Positions 1 to 8,737 of a stretch of DNA of 64,000 nucleotides are shown here, one piece after another (position 1 is the first letter of the stretch; the number at the start of each line of letters is the position of its first letter). The notes beneath the pieces were generated by a model that had not been told where the DNA came from, searched no databases, and worked only from the letters and a program-made list of their open reading frames with translations. The stretch is from positions 62,001-126,000 of the forward strand of contig JAJZXW010000015.1 in NCBI GenBank assembly GCA_021806225.1, read 5' to 3'. The translations under genes were made by a program, and so were the position numbers. The DNA is from Nitrospirota bacterium (GTDB lineage: Bacteria; Nitrospirota; Leptospirillia; Leptospirillales; Leptospirillaceae).

Positions 1-478
1 ATCGGGCATGCTCGAAGTAGATTTTTCCGATCGTTTCATAGGCGTCTGTGTTGAGCGGGTCCTCCTGAATCAGGTCGTTGAGAAGGAGCACGGCACGCTT
101 CGGGTCCGAAAGTCCATGGGCCGCGAAGGCGAGATGTAGCAGGATGTCCCTTTTTTCGATAATGTTCTGACACCCTTCGATCAGGGTGTTGCCCAGTGTC
201 TCAGCCTCCTCGAACTTCTTGAAGTAGATGAGGAGATGCAGGGCATATATCCCGAGCTTCCGGTCGTTGGCATTCGATTCCCGCCATTCGGAGACCCGTT
301 TAAGGGCTTCGTCCAGACGTCCCCCCTGGATCAGCGCATCGGTCATAAGGTAGCGGAAGGGGAGAACTTCCGGCTCGTCCTTGATGGCGGACTCAGAAAG
401 ATGGAAGGCCTTGAGCCATTCATTGTTTTCGAGAGCCAACTGGATACGGGTGATACGGCTTTTTGAGGTGGGTTCCAT
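1..478 (-). CDS. TPR-repeat protein, N-terminal part (cut by window edge)
   Basis: The minus-strand frame is open from an ATG at 478 to the window edge, giving about 159 residues from MEPTSKSRITRIQLAL onward. It is helical throughout, with repeated pairs such as ALIQGGRLDEALKRVSEW and LIYFKKFEEAETLGN that look like tetratricopeptide repeats. There is no signal peptide or membrane segment at the visible N terminus, so it is probably cytoplasmic and acts as a protein-protein scaffold. A strong ribosome site (AGGAGGAG) sits just upstream of the ATG. It lies 46 bp downstream of lspA on the same strand and may end the ileS-lspA transcription unit. The partner and exact role cannot be told. Confidence 0.7.
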   Translation of the reverse strand, partial: MEPTSKSRITRIQLALENNEWLKAFHLSESAIKDEPEVLPFRYLMTDALIQGGRLDEALKRVSEWRESNANDRKLGIYALHLLIYFKKFEEAETLGNTLIEGCQNIIEKRDILLHLAFAAHGLSDPKRAVLLLNDLIQEDPLNTDAYETIGKIYFEHAR

Positions 479-524
479 GCCGATCTCCTCCTAAGCTCTT
501 TTTATCATGATGGACGGTGAAACA

Positions 525-1085
525 TCAGTGTTCAACGGTTGCCCTTTTTTGTTTTTGCTCCTCCCCCCACTGGAGAAAGAGCAGAAGGCCGACTCCCACC
601 ACGATCCCGGAGTCGGCAATATTGAAGGCGGGCCAATGATAGTCTCTGACATAGAAGTCGAGAAAGTCGATGACACGCCCATGAAGGATCCTGTCGAGAA
701 GATTTCCCGACGCTCCCCCGAGGATGAGGGCGAGCGGGTAGAATTCAGGAGATCCCGTCACTTTCTTTTTATGGCTGTAGTAAAGAATCGCGAACAGGGC
801 CAGCGCGGTAAAGAGGATGAACCCTCCCTGATGGGATTCGTTTTGGGTCTGTGAAAAGAGGCCGAACACGATCCCGGTGTTCCTCACGGACACGATCCGG
901 AAAAAATGGGGAATGACGTCGGTGTCGGTTCCGATCGGAATTTTTGAAAGGACATAATACTTGCTTGCCTGGTCGAGAGCGAACAGGCCCGCCCCCGTCA
1001 ATCCGTAAAAGAGCCATGAATTTTTGATCGGCCATCCCCTTTTGATTGGAGGCAGGCGTCCGATGGGGACCTGCAACCTCGACAA
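525..1085 (-). CDS. lspA: Lipoprotein signal peptidase (signal peptidase II)
   Basis: Inner-membrane aspartyl protease that removes the signal peptide from prolipoproteins after lipidation of the +1 cysteine. The 186-residue frame has four hydrophobic segments. Family motifs are GNLLDR (about 127-132), GRVIDFLDF with the likely catalytic Asp near 140, and FNIADSG with the second catalytic Asp near 158. The N terminus is longer than usual: the first possible start is a TTG at 1085 without a clear ribosome site, so translation may begin closer to WLFYGL. It follows ileS by 38 bp, the common ileS-lspA pairing. The window encodes several lipoproteins that would be its substrates. Confidence 0.93.
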   Translation of the reverse strand: MSRLQVPIGRLPPIKRGWPIKNSWLFYGLTGAGLFALDQASKYYVLSKIPIGTDTDVIPHFFRIVSVRNTGIVFGLFSQTQNESHQGGFILFTALALFAILYYSHKKKVTGSPEFYPLALILGGASGNLLDRILHGRVIDFLDFYVRDYHWPAFNIADSGIVVGVGLLLFLQWGEEQKQKRATVEH

Positions 1086-1123
1086 AAATTATATCATAAA
1101 TCGGGTCCGTATGGCCCGGCGAC

Positions 1124-3979
1124 TCACTCGATCCCCTGGAGTACCCTGTGGCACCGGGTGCATACGGGACGGTTTTCAGGATTTTTTCCCGTTGTGATTT
1201 TTCTTAGCCAGCAGCGCTCGCACTTGTCTCCTGGGGCGTGGAGGAGTGCGATGGTCGTACCGGGTGCCGGGCCTTCCGCACGGGCGAGGACCTGGCCATG
1301 ATCCAGGAGGTCCCCTGGTTTCTCCCAGGAAAATTTCGACACGATGAAAAATGTCTCAAAAAAATCGTCGGGCCACTGGTCCGAATTGAACCCTCCTGGA
1401 TCCCCCGTAATTCTCATATGGAGCTCGAGTGTGCTTCCTACACGCTTTTCCTTCTTGAGGTCGTCGGTGAGTTTTCCCAGTATGGCGCGCAGGCCGAGAA
1501 GAGTATCGATCTTCTCCTCCAGGTTTTGGTCGATCCTCCTGGGGTCTACTGCCGGGAAGGATTTCACGAGAATCCCCACCGATGTTTCGAGGAGAGAGGT
1601 TGCCGCGTTCTGCTTCGCATGATGGAGGATCTCGGTCGTGGTGAAGGGGAGGAGGGGGTGGATGATGGCCGAGAGCTCCTCCTGAATCCGGGCGATTGTT
1701 CCCTGAGTGTTTCGTCGAAGGGCGCCTCCCGCCTCCTCCGCATACAATCGGTCCTTGATCATGTCGAAATACTGGGCGGAAAGGGAAATCGAGCAGAAAT
1801 GGTTCAGTGTCTGGATGATCTGGGCAAATCTGTGGTGGTCGTAGGCTTCCAGGATCGTCGCCTTCGTCCGTTCCCAGACCGAGAGTATCCACCGATCGAG
1901 AATCTCCGGCGAATCCGGGAGAGCCTCTTTTTCCGGATAGTCGTAGAGGTTGCTCAGCATATACCGGAAGGTGTTGCGGATTTTCCGGTAGCCGTCCACC
2001 AGGTTATTCATGATCTCAAGCGAGAGGCGGGTGTCTTCCTGGTAGTCCGATGCCGCTACCCAGAGCCTCAGGACATCCGCTCCGTACTTGTCGATGATCT
2101 CGGACGGAGCGATGACATTTCCCAGGGTTTTGGCCATCTTCTTTCCCTGGCCGTCGACCACGAATCCGTGGGTCAGAACCGAACGGTACGGGGGCGATCC
2201 TTCGAGCGCCATGGAGGTCAGCAGAGAGGAGTGGAACCATCCGCGATGCTGGTCCGATCCTTCGAGATAGAGGTCTGCCGGCCACGCCAGATCCGTCCTT
2301 TTTTTGAGAACGGCCTCATGGCTGACTCCCGAGTCGAACCAGACATCGAGAATGTCCTCCTCGAGTGACAGGTCTGTTCCATTGCAAGCCGGACACCGGA
2401 CACCCTCAAGAAGGGAGCTTCGGTTATCAGGGTCGAACCAGAAATCGACGCCCTCCCCTTCGGTCCGGTCGGCGATTTTCCGGATGAAAGAGCTTTCCAG
2501 TGTGCACTTCCCGCATTGGTTGCAGGAGAAGGCGGGAATCGGAACCCCCCAGGCGCGTTGTCTCGAAAGGCACCAGTCCGGCCTGGTTTCGATCATTCCT
2601 CGGATTCTGTTTTCCCCTTTCTCCGGTATCCAGGAGATATCGCCAATGGCCTGGAGCGTTTTTTCGCGCAAATCTCCGGTTTCAAGCGAAAGAAACCACT
2701 GGGACGTCGCGCGGTAGAAAACGGGATTCTTGCATCTCCAGCAATGGGGATAGGAGTGTTCGAGGACTTCCTGGTGGAGCAGTGTCCGGGTCCTTTCGAG
2801 AAGGGCGATTACTTGGGGGGCGGCATCGAGGATTTTTAGCCCCACCCAGTCGGCGTCGATGAAGGCGATGGCAGTTCCGAAGCGGCCCTTCCCGGTGACG
2901 GGGGTTTCACTGGCGAGATTGTTCGCGCGGCCCACATCGAAGTCTTCTTCCCCATGGCCGGGAGCGATATGGACCAGACCGGTTCCCTGGTCTGTCTGGA
3001 CAAAATTTCCGGCAACGAGCGGAACTGTCTTGCCGGGGATAAAAGGATGTATCAGGCGCGGAAATTCGGCCATGAGCTCTGCGCCGGATTTCGACTCCCG
3101 GATCTTCGAGACACCCAGGATCTCCTTCCAGGGGGAGATGTTCTGTTTTTGCAGTCGGGTCAGGATTTCCTCCGCGATGATGAGGCGGGATCCCTTTTCG
3201 AGGTTCAGCGTGTCGTGGGTAAGAGCAAGGATCGTGTAACGGATTTCCGGATTGACGGCAACGGCCTGGTTTGCCGGAAGGGTCCAGGGGGTTGTCGTCC
3301 ATATGGGATAGTATGTCTTCTCTCCCCCTTCCTCTCTCGCGAACAGAACGGTCACGGAGGGGGATTTGTGGGGGGCGTATTCGACCTCGGCATCGGCCAG
3401 GGCCGTTTCGCAGATTCCGCACCAGAGGACCGGTTTTTCCCCCTTGTAGACGCGTCCTTGACTGTTCATGCGTTCGAGGGAGCGGAGGATCTCCGCTTCG
3501 TAGGCGAAGGCCATCGTCAGATAGGGGTGATCAAAATCCCCGATAATACCCATCCGGATGAATTCTTTTTTTTGAATTTCAGAATAGAGTGTGGCCGACT
3601 CCCTGCATTTTTTCCGGATTTCCAGGGCGGAGAGATCGCTTCTTTTTTTCCCCATGTCTTTGAGAACCTTGTGTTCGATCGGCAACCCATGGCAATCCCA
3701 ACCCGGAACATACGAGATCCTGAACCCTTTTTTGAGGGCGACCCGGTTGATGATGTCCTTCAAAATCTTGTTCATCGCATGGCCCATATGGAGATGGCCG
3801 TTGGCATAGGGAGGACCGTCGTGCAGGACGAAGAGGGGCCTGGATTCCGTTTCCTTTTTCACCTTTTCATAGAGATTCTCCCCTGTCCATACGGAGAGGT
3901 AGTCCGGTTCTTTTTTCGGAAGGTCGGCCTTCATGGGGAAGTCGGTTTTGGGCAGGTTCAGCGTATTCTTGAATTCCAC
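1124..3979 (-). CDS. ileS: Isoleucyl-tRNA synthetase
   Basis: Class I aminoacyl-tRNA synthetase charging tRNA-Ile, 951 residues, a normal bacterial length. The HIGH signature appears as HMGH within PPYANGHLHMGH (about 57-67). The KMSKS loop reads KMAKT (near residue 600), a deviation at the second and fifth positions from the usual KMSKS. The editing (CP1) domain contains a TTTPWTLPAN motif. The C terminus carries the zinc finger CERCW...CTRCH. The start is a GTG at 3979 preceded by AAGGAG at good spacing. It heads a short operon with lspA. The tRNA-Val gene lies just upstream on the other strand. Confidence 0.97.
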   Translation of the reverse strand: MEFKNTLNLPKTDFPMKADLPKKEPDYLSVWTGENLYEKVKKETESRPLFVLHDGPPYANGHLHMGHAMNKILKDIINRVALKKGFRISYVPGWDCHGLPIEHKVLKDMGKKRSDLSALEIRKKCRESATLYSEIQKKEFIRMGIIGDFDHPYLTMAFAYEAEILRSLERMNSQGRVYKGEKPVLWCGICETALADAEVEYAPHKSPSVTVLFAREEGGEKTYYPIWTTTPWTLPANQAVAVNPEIRYTILALTHDTLNLEKGSRLIIAEEILTRLQKQNISPWKEILGVSKIRESKSGAELMAEFPRLIHPFIPGKTVPLVAGNFVQTDQGTGLVHIAPGHGEEDFDVGRANNLASETPVTGKGRFGTAIAFIDADWVGLKILDAAPQVIALLERTRTLLHQEVLEHSYPHCWRCKNPVFYRATSQWFLSLETGDLREKTLQAIGDISWIPEKGENRIRGMIETRPDWCLSRQRAWGVPIPAFSCNQCGKCTLESSFIRKIADRTEGEGVDFWFDPDNRSSLLEGVRCPACNGTDLSLEEDILDVWFDSGVSHEAVLKKRTDLAWPADLYLEGSDQHRGWFHSSLLTSMALEGSPPYRSVLTHGFVVDGQGKKMAKTLGNVIAPSEIIDKYGADVLRLWVAASDYQEDTRLSLEIMNNLVDGYRKIRNTFRYMLSNLYDYPEKEALPDSPEILDRWILSVWERTKATILEAYDHHRFAQIIQTLNHFCSISLSAQYFDMIKDRLYAEEAGGALRRNTQGTIARIQEELSAIIHPLLPFTTTEILHHAKQNAATSLLETSVGILVKSFPAVDPRRIDQNLEEKIDTLLGLRAILGKLTDDLKKEKRVGSTLELHMRITGDPGGFNSDQWPDDFFETFFIVSKFSWEKPGDLLDHGQVLARAEGPAPGTTIALLHAPGDKCERCWLRKITTGKNPENRPVCTRCHRVLQGIE

Positions 3980-4058
3980 AAAGGCTCCTTGTCTGGGAGG
4001 GAAATGTGAATCTCTTGATAATCAATCAGGTTTGCTCTAGAATCAGGTTTTCCCAATC

Positions 4059-4133
4059 GGGCGATTAGCTCAGCGGTAGAGCACTGCCTTCACACGGCAG
4101 GGGTCACAGGTTCGAAACCTGTATCGCCCACCA
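4059..4133 (+). tRNA. tRNA-Val (anticodon CAC), CCA encoded
   Basis: A complete 75-nt cloverleaf can be folded. The acceptor stem is GGGCGAT/ATCGCCC, the D arm GCTC-AGCGGTA-GAGC, the anticodon stem CTGCC/GGCAG with loop TTCACAC, and the T arm ACAGG-TTCGAAA-CCTGT. The discriminator A is followed by a genomically encoded CCA. Loop positions 34-36 read CAC, decoding GUG valine codons. It is the only RNA gene seen in the window and stands alone on the plus strand between minus-strand genes. Confidence 0.95.
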
Positions 4134-4193
4134 TCCTCCTTCCAGCGCTCATTCTGACATCCTATCATAATTCCGGATCTCCCGCTCGGACCT

Positions 4194-4985
4194 TCATGAA
4201 ACAATGCGGTAGACCTCTGCCCAGGAGAGGGGGTATCTTCCCTTATCCCTGAACTCGCCCAGTCTTTTTGCCGATGATCCCGGATTGTCGAGGTGGATTT
4301 CCTCCAGACGCTTTTCTGTTTCGTCTTCTCCCGGCGGTCGTACGATGATGACCGAGAGCCCCGATCCATTCTGCTGGGCCCACCAGAGGCTGTCCCTGAA
4401 ATACCGGTGCGAAGCCAGCCCGCCCCAGAGGGCAAGGTCGACGCCCGTGCTTTCCGTAAGAATTTCGATAGGCTTTTGCATGGCGATCGCCAGAACCTCC
4501 TCGAGGGCCATGACGTCGTCCTCCGCCCGGTGCACGTTCTGATGACGAACGCCCAATGCCGAGGCGAGGTTGCGAAGCTTGTGGCTCTTCTGGTTCGGAA
4601 GAAGCTTCTTGAGGACCGGGACGGTGTCGATCCCGGGATTCCCCAGAGGGGGCTGCTCGAGTCTCATTATTTCCCTGTTCATCATCCCCATATCGAAGGA
4701 TAGATTGTGGGCGACCACGGTTTTTTCCCTGAAGAAATCCCGCATCTCCCTCCAGTACTCGGAGAAGGTTGGCGCTTCGCGAACCATGGCGTCATCGATC
4801 CCATGAATGTCTGTGTAAAGGGGAGGGATCGGTTCCTGGGGATTGATCAGGGAGGTATGGCGTCGGCCAAGACCCTTCCCGGACCATGCCGAAATGCTGA
4901 TTTCGACGATCCGTGATGATGGTTGCATGAGTAAACCGGTCGTTTCCACATCGAGGAAGAGGAGTTCCCTGAATCTTTCAGTCAT
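4194..4985 (-). CDS. DEDDh-family 3'-5' exonuclease (DNA polymerase III epsilon-like)
   Basis: A 263-residue protein whose first about 170 residues form a DnaQ-type exonuclease. Exo I is DVETTG (12-17), Exo II is HNLSFD (about 93-98), and Exo III is HRAEDD (about 152-157) with the catalytic His five residues before the last Asp. These would bind two metal ions and cleave 3' ends of DNA or RNA. The C-terminal about 90 residues match no domain I recognise. It is the last gene of the parAB-bactofilin-mnmA run, 33 bp after mnmA. It could be a proofreading subunit, but stand-alone repair or RNA-trimming exonucleases of this family are equally common. Confidence 0.8.
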   Translation of the reverse strand: MTERFRELLFLDVETTGLLMQPSSRIVEISISAWSGKGLGRRHTSLINPQEPIPPLYTDIHGIDDAMVREAPTFSEYWREMRDFFREKTVVAHNLSFDMGMMNREIMRLEQPPLGNPGIDTVPVLKKLLPNQKSHKLRNLASALGVRHQNVHRAEDDVMALEEVLAIAMQKPIEILTESTGVDLALWGGLASHRYFRDSLWWAQQNGSGLSVIIVRPPGEDETEKRLEEIHLDNPGSSAKRLGEFRDKGRYPLSWAEVYRIVS

Positions 4986-5018
4986 GCGGGTCTCGGGATG
5001 GAAGTGTGTCTGGTGTAT

Positions 5019-6101
5019 TCAGACAAGGCGGCCTGAACCGATCAAAATGCCGGTCCTGTCATAAAATGCGGCGATCTGTCCGGAGACGATACCATCGTGG
5101 GGTTCGTCGAGGGAAAATGTTGCAGAGTCGAGAGGGTGAGGTTTGCAGGGAACAAGACCCATGGTCGACCGGAAACGGACGAAAAGCGGAGGAGCGGTCT
5201 CCAGGGTCGCTGCGGCCACGACCCCCTGTGGGTCGTCGATTTCGAATGTCCGCCTCAGGAGGTCCTTTCTTGATCCCATGAGGACCTCTTTCTTTACAGG
5301 ATTTACGGAGAGGATATACAGGCGTTCCCCTCCCGCGATTCCGTGACCCCTTCGTTGTCCCCTGGTGAGACCGACTCCCGTCCTTAGGGATCCAAGGACC
5401 TTTCCGGCTGGGGTGACGGCCGTCCACGAATCGCTGTCCGGGTCGAACGGTTTACGAGGATCGAGGTATTCCGAGACCCTTTTTTCCGATACAAAGCAAG
5501 CCTCCTGGTTCTCCAGCATTCCGGAAACAGGAAAACCGGCCTTCATCGCGAGATTTCTGACCTCATTCTTTGTTTTTTCTCCCAGTGGGAGCAGAAAATT
5601 GTCCGGGGTGATCCCTTCCGTTCGTGAAAGGAAATAGGATTGGTCCTTCTGTCTGTCCGGGCTCATTTTGAGACCGAAGCGCTGGAAATCCTCCGAATAG
5701 CTCCAGGCGGCATAGTGGCCGGTGGCGATGGCCGGGATTCCTGTTTCGCGGGCGATGTCGAGGAGAGTCCTGATTTTGATGTCGGCATTGCAGGATGTGC
5801 AGGGGTTTGGAGTTTGCCCGGAGGCGTATCCATCTTTGAACGGTGTGACGACTTTTTCCTGAAAGGCCTGCGCCGATTCCCTTATTTCAAGAGGGATTTC
5901 AAGAATCCGGTCGCATAAATACTGGACCATGGGAACATGGCAGCAGGTTCTTTCAGTCCAGGGTCGATCGAGTCCTGTTTCATCCTCCCAGAGCTTCAAA
6001 ACAACGCCCAAGACCTCATAGCCCTCATTTTTCAGGAGCCATGCACAGACGGCGGAATCGATTCCACCGCTCAGCCCGACCAGGGCCTTCTTCTTATTCA
6101 C
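5019..6101 (-). CDS. mnmA: tRNA-specific 2-thiouridylase MnmA
   Basis: Thiolates U34 of tRNA-Lys, -Glu and -Gln. The 360-residue protein has the PP-loop ATP site SGGIDS (11-16), the first catalytic Cys in PCTSCNADIK, the motif ATGHYA, and the second catalytic Cys in EACFVSE, all in the expected order. The GTG start lies inside the bactofilin stop region: the two frames share GTGAATAA, an 8-nt overlap suggesting translational coupling. mnmE and mnmG, which add the carboxymethylaminomethyl group to the same uridine, lie a few genes upstream. The whole cmnm5s2U34 pathway except the sulfur relay is therefore in one cluster. Confidence 0.95.
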   Translation of the reverse strand: MNKKKALVGLSGGIDSAVCAWLLKNEGYEVLGVVLKLWEDETGLDRPWTERTCCHVPMVQYLCDRILEIPLEIRESAQAFQEKVVTPFKDGYASGQTPNPCTSCNADIKIRTLLDIARETGIPAIATGHYAAWSYSEDFQRFGLKMSPDRQKDQSYFLSRTEGITPDNFLLPLGEKTKNEVRNLAMKAGFPVSGMLENQEACFVSEKRVSEYLDPRKPFDPDSDSWTAVTPAGKVLGSLRTGVGLTRGQRRGHGIAGGERLYILSVNPVKKEVLMGSRKDLLRRTFEIDDPQGVVAAATLETAPPLFVRFRSTMGLVPCKPHPLDSATFSLDEPHDGIVSGQIAAFYDRTGILIGSGRLV

Positions 6102-6480
6102 CTTTCCCTGTACCCTCCGGTTCTTTCCGGACTCCGGTGTCCATCTCGCACTGTCCGTTGAAAATGACCCCCTCCTCGATGACCAGGGCGGGCGTTTTTA
6201 TTTCTCCCCGGATATTCGACGGTTTTACGAACTGGATCGATTCGGTTGCCGTGATCTTTCCGGAGACTGTTCCACCGCAAACCACCTTCCCCACATTGAT
6301 CGTTCCGGTGATCGTGGCTCCATCCCCGATGATCAGTGTGTTTTCCGAATGGATCTCTCCCTCGAGAACACCATCGATTCGGACGGTTCCCTCGAACTGG
6401 AGGTACCCCCGGAAGAGTGTTTCTTTCCCGAGGAAGGCGATGATGTTTCCTTTGGAGCCGTCCTGACCGCTACTTCTCAT
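6094..6480 (-). CDS. Bactofilin (polymer-forming cytoskeletal protein)
   Basis: A 128-residue protein dominated by short beta-strand repeats typical of the DUF583/bactofilin right-handed beta-helix, for example LIIGDGATITGTINVG and VEGxxxG-like turns. The N terminus (NIIAFLGKETLFRGYLQFEG) is the usual entry into the helix. Bactofilins polymerise without nucleotide and scaffold proteins at poles or on the membrane. I chose the ATG at 6480, which has AAGGA upstream and lies within the end of parB; an ATG at 6504 is also possible. Its position directly after parA-parB, overlapping parB, suggests a role linked to chromosome segregation or polar organisation. Confidence 0.85.
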   Translation of the reverse strand: MRSSGQDGSKGNIIAFLGKETLFRGYLQFEGTVRIDGVLEGEIHSENTLIIGDGATITGTINVGKVVCGGTVSGKITATESIQFVKPSNIRGEIKTPALVIEEGVIFNGQCEMDTGVRKEPEGTGKGE

Positions 6481-7336
6481 CCAGAGATCCTTCCTGTTTT
6501 TCATCTGCGTTGTCCGCGAGGCGGGTGATCATGGCTTCGAGTCCCTCCATCTTATTAAAACTGAGCTCGACCTTCCACCCTTTTTTTTGTTTTGTGATAC
6601 GGGCACGGCACGGGATGGAGCGCTCCAGGGACTGACTGTTCTCCCGGATCCAGACCAGCATCGATTCGTCCGTCGTTTCAGGGCGTTTCTTCTGTATTCG
6701 CGCGAGGCGATCCTCCAGGGCCCTGATCGAGAGATCCTTGGCGATGATTTCTTTCATCCAACGGACCTGGTCCTCCGGGGGGAGAGGAGAGAGGATCTTG
6801 GCATGGCCAAAGGTCACCTCCCCCATGGCTACGGCCGAAAGGACCTCCGTCTGAAGGTCCAGGATCCGGAGATAGTTGGCCACCGTTGATCTCTTGAATC
6901 CGATATATTCCGAGAGATTTTCCTGTGTCCATTGAAATTCTTCGGAGAGACGCCTGAGTCCCGTCGCAATTTCGACCGGGTTGAGGTCGCTCCTTTTGAG
7001 GTTTTCGACGAGGGCGATTTCAAGGAGGTCCTGGTCGGTGAAGTTCTTGACGATCGCCGGGATTTCGGACCACCCCAGGGATTCGGCGGCTCTGAGTCGT
7101 CTTTCACCTGAAACAAGGGTATATCCGTTCCCTTTTTTCATGACCATTACGGGGTGCAATAGGCCGTGGCGCTTCATCGAGGACGCCAGTTCCTCCAGCG
7201 CCTCCGAGGCAAAAGACTTTCTGGGCTGGTAGGGGTTGGGATGGACTGAAGCCACTGGAATTGAAGACGAGGGCTCCTCTCGAGGCTCTTCTCCATACAA
7301 GGAATCAATTCCGCGTCCCAGACTGATCTTAGCCAT
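6470..7336 (-). CDS. parB: Chromosome-partitioning protein ParB
   Basis: Centromere-binding CTPase of the ParABS system, 288 residues from ATG 7336. The N terminus MAKISLGRGIDSL is the ParA-stimulating tail. It is followed by the CTP-binding domain with ALVENLKRSDLNPVE and GERRLRAAE motifs (about 80-125), then the KorB-like helix-turn-helix (IGFKRSTVANYLRIL), and a C-terminal dimerisation segment. The ATG overlaps the parA stop by 8 nt (ATGGCTAA). A perfect parS palindrome lies just upstream of parA. Expressed with parA and the bactofilin. Confidence 0.95.
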   Translation of the reverse strand: MAKISLGRGIDSLYGEEPREEPSSSIPVASVHPNPYQPRKSFASEALEELASSMKRHGLLHPVMVMKKGNGYTLVSGERRLRAAESLGWSEIPAIVKNFTDQDLLEIALVENLKRSDLNPVEIATGLRRLSEEFQWTQENLSEYIGFKRSTVANYLRILDLQTEVLSAVAMGEVTFGHAKILSPLPPEDQVRWMKEIIAKDLSIRALEDRLARIQKKRPETTDESMLVWIRENSQSLERSIPCRARITKQKKGWKVELSFNKMEGLEAMITRLADNADEKQEGSLDEK

Positions 7337-8099
7337 AGGCGAGTATCTCCTTCGCAAGACTCATGTAGGATTGGGCCCCTTTTGACATCACATCGTAGAG
7401 GATTGCCGGTTTTCCGTGGCTGGGAGCTTCCCCCAGAGTGACATTACGGGGTATCGTGCTCGAAAAGACATCCTTTGGAAAATGCTTTCGGAGTTCGTCC
7501 AGAACGGAGGAGCTGAGTCTGTTTCTCTTGTCGAACATCGTCGGCAGAATTCCCTCGATGGAGAGCGTTTCGTTCCATCGTTGTTTGACCCGCTCCATCG
7601 TTTTCATGAGCTGACCCAATCCCTCAAGAGCGAAATACTCGCATTGAACAGGAATGAGAACGGAATGGGCTGCTACCAGGGCATTCAGGGTTATAAAACC
7701 CAGTGATGGAGGGCAGTCGAGAAGGATGTACTCAAATGACGAGATATCCGTTTCAGAAAGAGATTCTTTCAGGAGTCGATGGCGGATTGTCGCATCGATG
7801 GTGGCAGCTTCCGGTTCGAATCCGGCCATGGCAACCGAACATGGGATTGCGCTGAGAAAGGGGAGGTCAGTTTGCTGGACCAATTCCCGGAAAGGATGTT
7901 TTCCGGAAATGAGTTCATAAGAGGACCGTGGAGGCGTTCCGGCCAGGACCCCCATGCCGCTTGAGGTGTTTGACTGGGGATCAAGATCGATCACCAGTAT
8001 TTTTTTTTCCTCGACAGCCAGGGAGGCGGCGAGATTGATCGTTGTCGTCGTTTTTCCGACCCCACCTTTTTGATTCGCGATCGCCACGATTCGTGTCAT
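7329..8099 (-). CDS. parA: Chromosome-partitioning ATPase ParA (Soj)
   Basis: A 256-residue deviant Walker-A ATPase that binds DNA non-specifically and moves ParB-parS complexes. The P-loop KGGVGKTTT lies at about 11-19 with the signature Lys at position 11. The Walker A' DLDPQ (near 41) and Walker B LLDCPPSLG (near 120) follow. The ATG at 8099 is preferred over longer frames because GGAG lies six bases upstream and homologues begin MxRIVAIANQKGG. parS sits 18 bp upstream of the start. The length matches chromosomal Soj/ParA rather than plasmid ParA with an extra N-terminal domain. Confidence 0.95.
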   Translation of the reverse strand: MTRIVAIANQKGGVGKTTTTINLAASLAVEEKKILVIDLDPQSNTSSGMGVLAGTPPRSSYELISGKHPFRELVQQTDLPFLSAIPCSVAMAGFEPEAATIDATIRHRLLKESLSETDISSFEYILLDCPPSLGFITLNALVAAHSVLIPVQCEYFALEGLGQLMKTMERVKQRWNETLSIEGILPTMFDKRNRLSSSVLDELRKHFPKDVFSSTIPRNVTLGEAPSHGKPAILYDVMSKGAQSYMSLAKEILAYG

Positions 8100-8116
8100 T
8101 GGGTTCTCCATGAAAA

Positions 8117-8132
8117 TGTTCCACGTGGAACA
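8117..8132. promoter_or_regulatory. parS: parS centromere site
   Basis: TGTTCCACGTGGAACA is a perfect 16-bp palindrome and matches the widely conserved chromosomal parS consensus TGTTNCACGTGNAACA. It lies in the 41-bp gap between rsmG and parA. ParB from this operon would nucleate and spread from here. Its position next to rsmG-mnmG supports an origin-proximal location. Confidence 0.92.
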
Positions 8133-8140
8133 TTCGGGGA

Positions 8141-8737
8141 TTAGCCTTGAAAAATGGACTCCGTGAGGGAGATTGTCTTTGGTTTCCCCCATGAATCGAC
8201 GCACCCTGTTATGGCATAAGAGGAAACAGGAATGCAAGCAGGATGAGAATCATTTCCAAACCGAAAGAGTGTGCAGGGAGGGGAGGCGTTTTTCCTGATG
8301 AAAGGATCGGTATAAAGATCGTCCAGAGTAATGGCCTTCATGAGTATGAAAGGGGATGCAATCGGGTTTGTCAGAGAAGGCAGTATCCGAACGTTGGAAG
8401 CCCCGAGCCGGGAGGCGGCATATTCAATGAAAAAACGCTTCTTCGCCGTTCGCTCCAGGAGTATGAAGGAGCGGGAGGGGGCCAGGAGCGCAAAGATCAA
8501 TCCGGGAGTTCCGTTCCCGGATCCGAAGTCGATGACCTCGTCCGGGAGGCGGTCGCGTAAAAGTTCAAAGGCGAGAAGGGAGTCCAGAATGAGATTCTGT
8601 CGGATCTCCGTCAGGGTGCTGTAACCCGTCAGTCGAATTTTTTGATTCCATTCCAGAAGGAGCGTGGCATAAAGATCAAGCTGTTCACGTATGGGGGCGG
8701 GAAGCGTGATCCTTCCATACTCGAGTGTGAAAATCAT
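8141..8737 (-). CDS. rsmG: 16S rRNA (guanine527-N7)-methyltransferase RsmG
   Basis: SAM-dependent enzyme methylating G527 of 16S rRNA, 198 residues. The SAM motif is VIDFGSGNGTPGL (about 68-80), preceded by the typical RsmG N-terminal helix with LLEWNQKIRLTG. The C-terminal third (after ILMKAITL) is less conserved than usual and runs into a tail with two cysteines. The ATG overlaps the mnmG stop in an ATGA junction, so it is probably translated by coupling. The mnmG-rsmG-parA-parB order is classic. Confidence 0.9.
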   Translation of the reverse strand: MIFTLEYGRITLPAPIREQLDLYATLLLEWNQKIRLTGYSTLTEIRQNLILDSLLAFELLRDRLPDEVIDFGSGNGTPGLIFALLAPSRSFILLERTAKKRFFIEYAASRLGASNVRILPSLTNPIASPFILMKAITLDDLYTDPFIRKNASPPCTLFRFGNDSHPACIPVSSYAITGCVDSWGKPKTISLTESIFQG

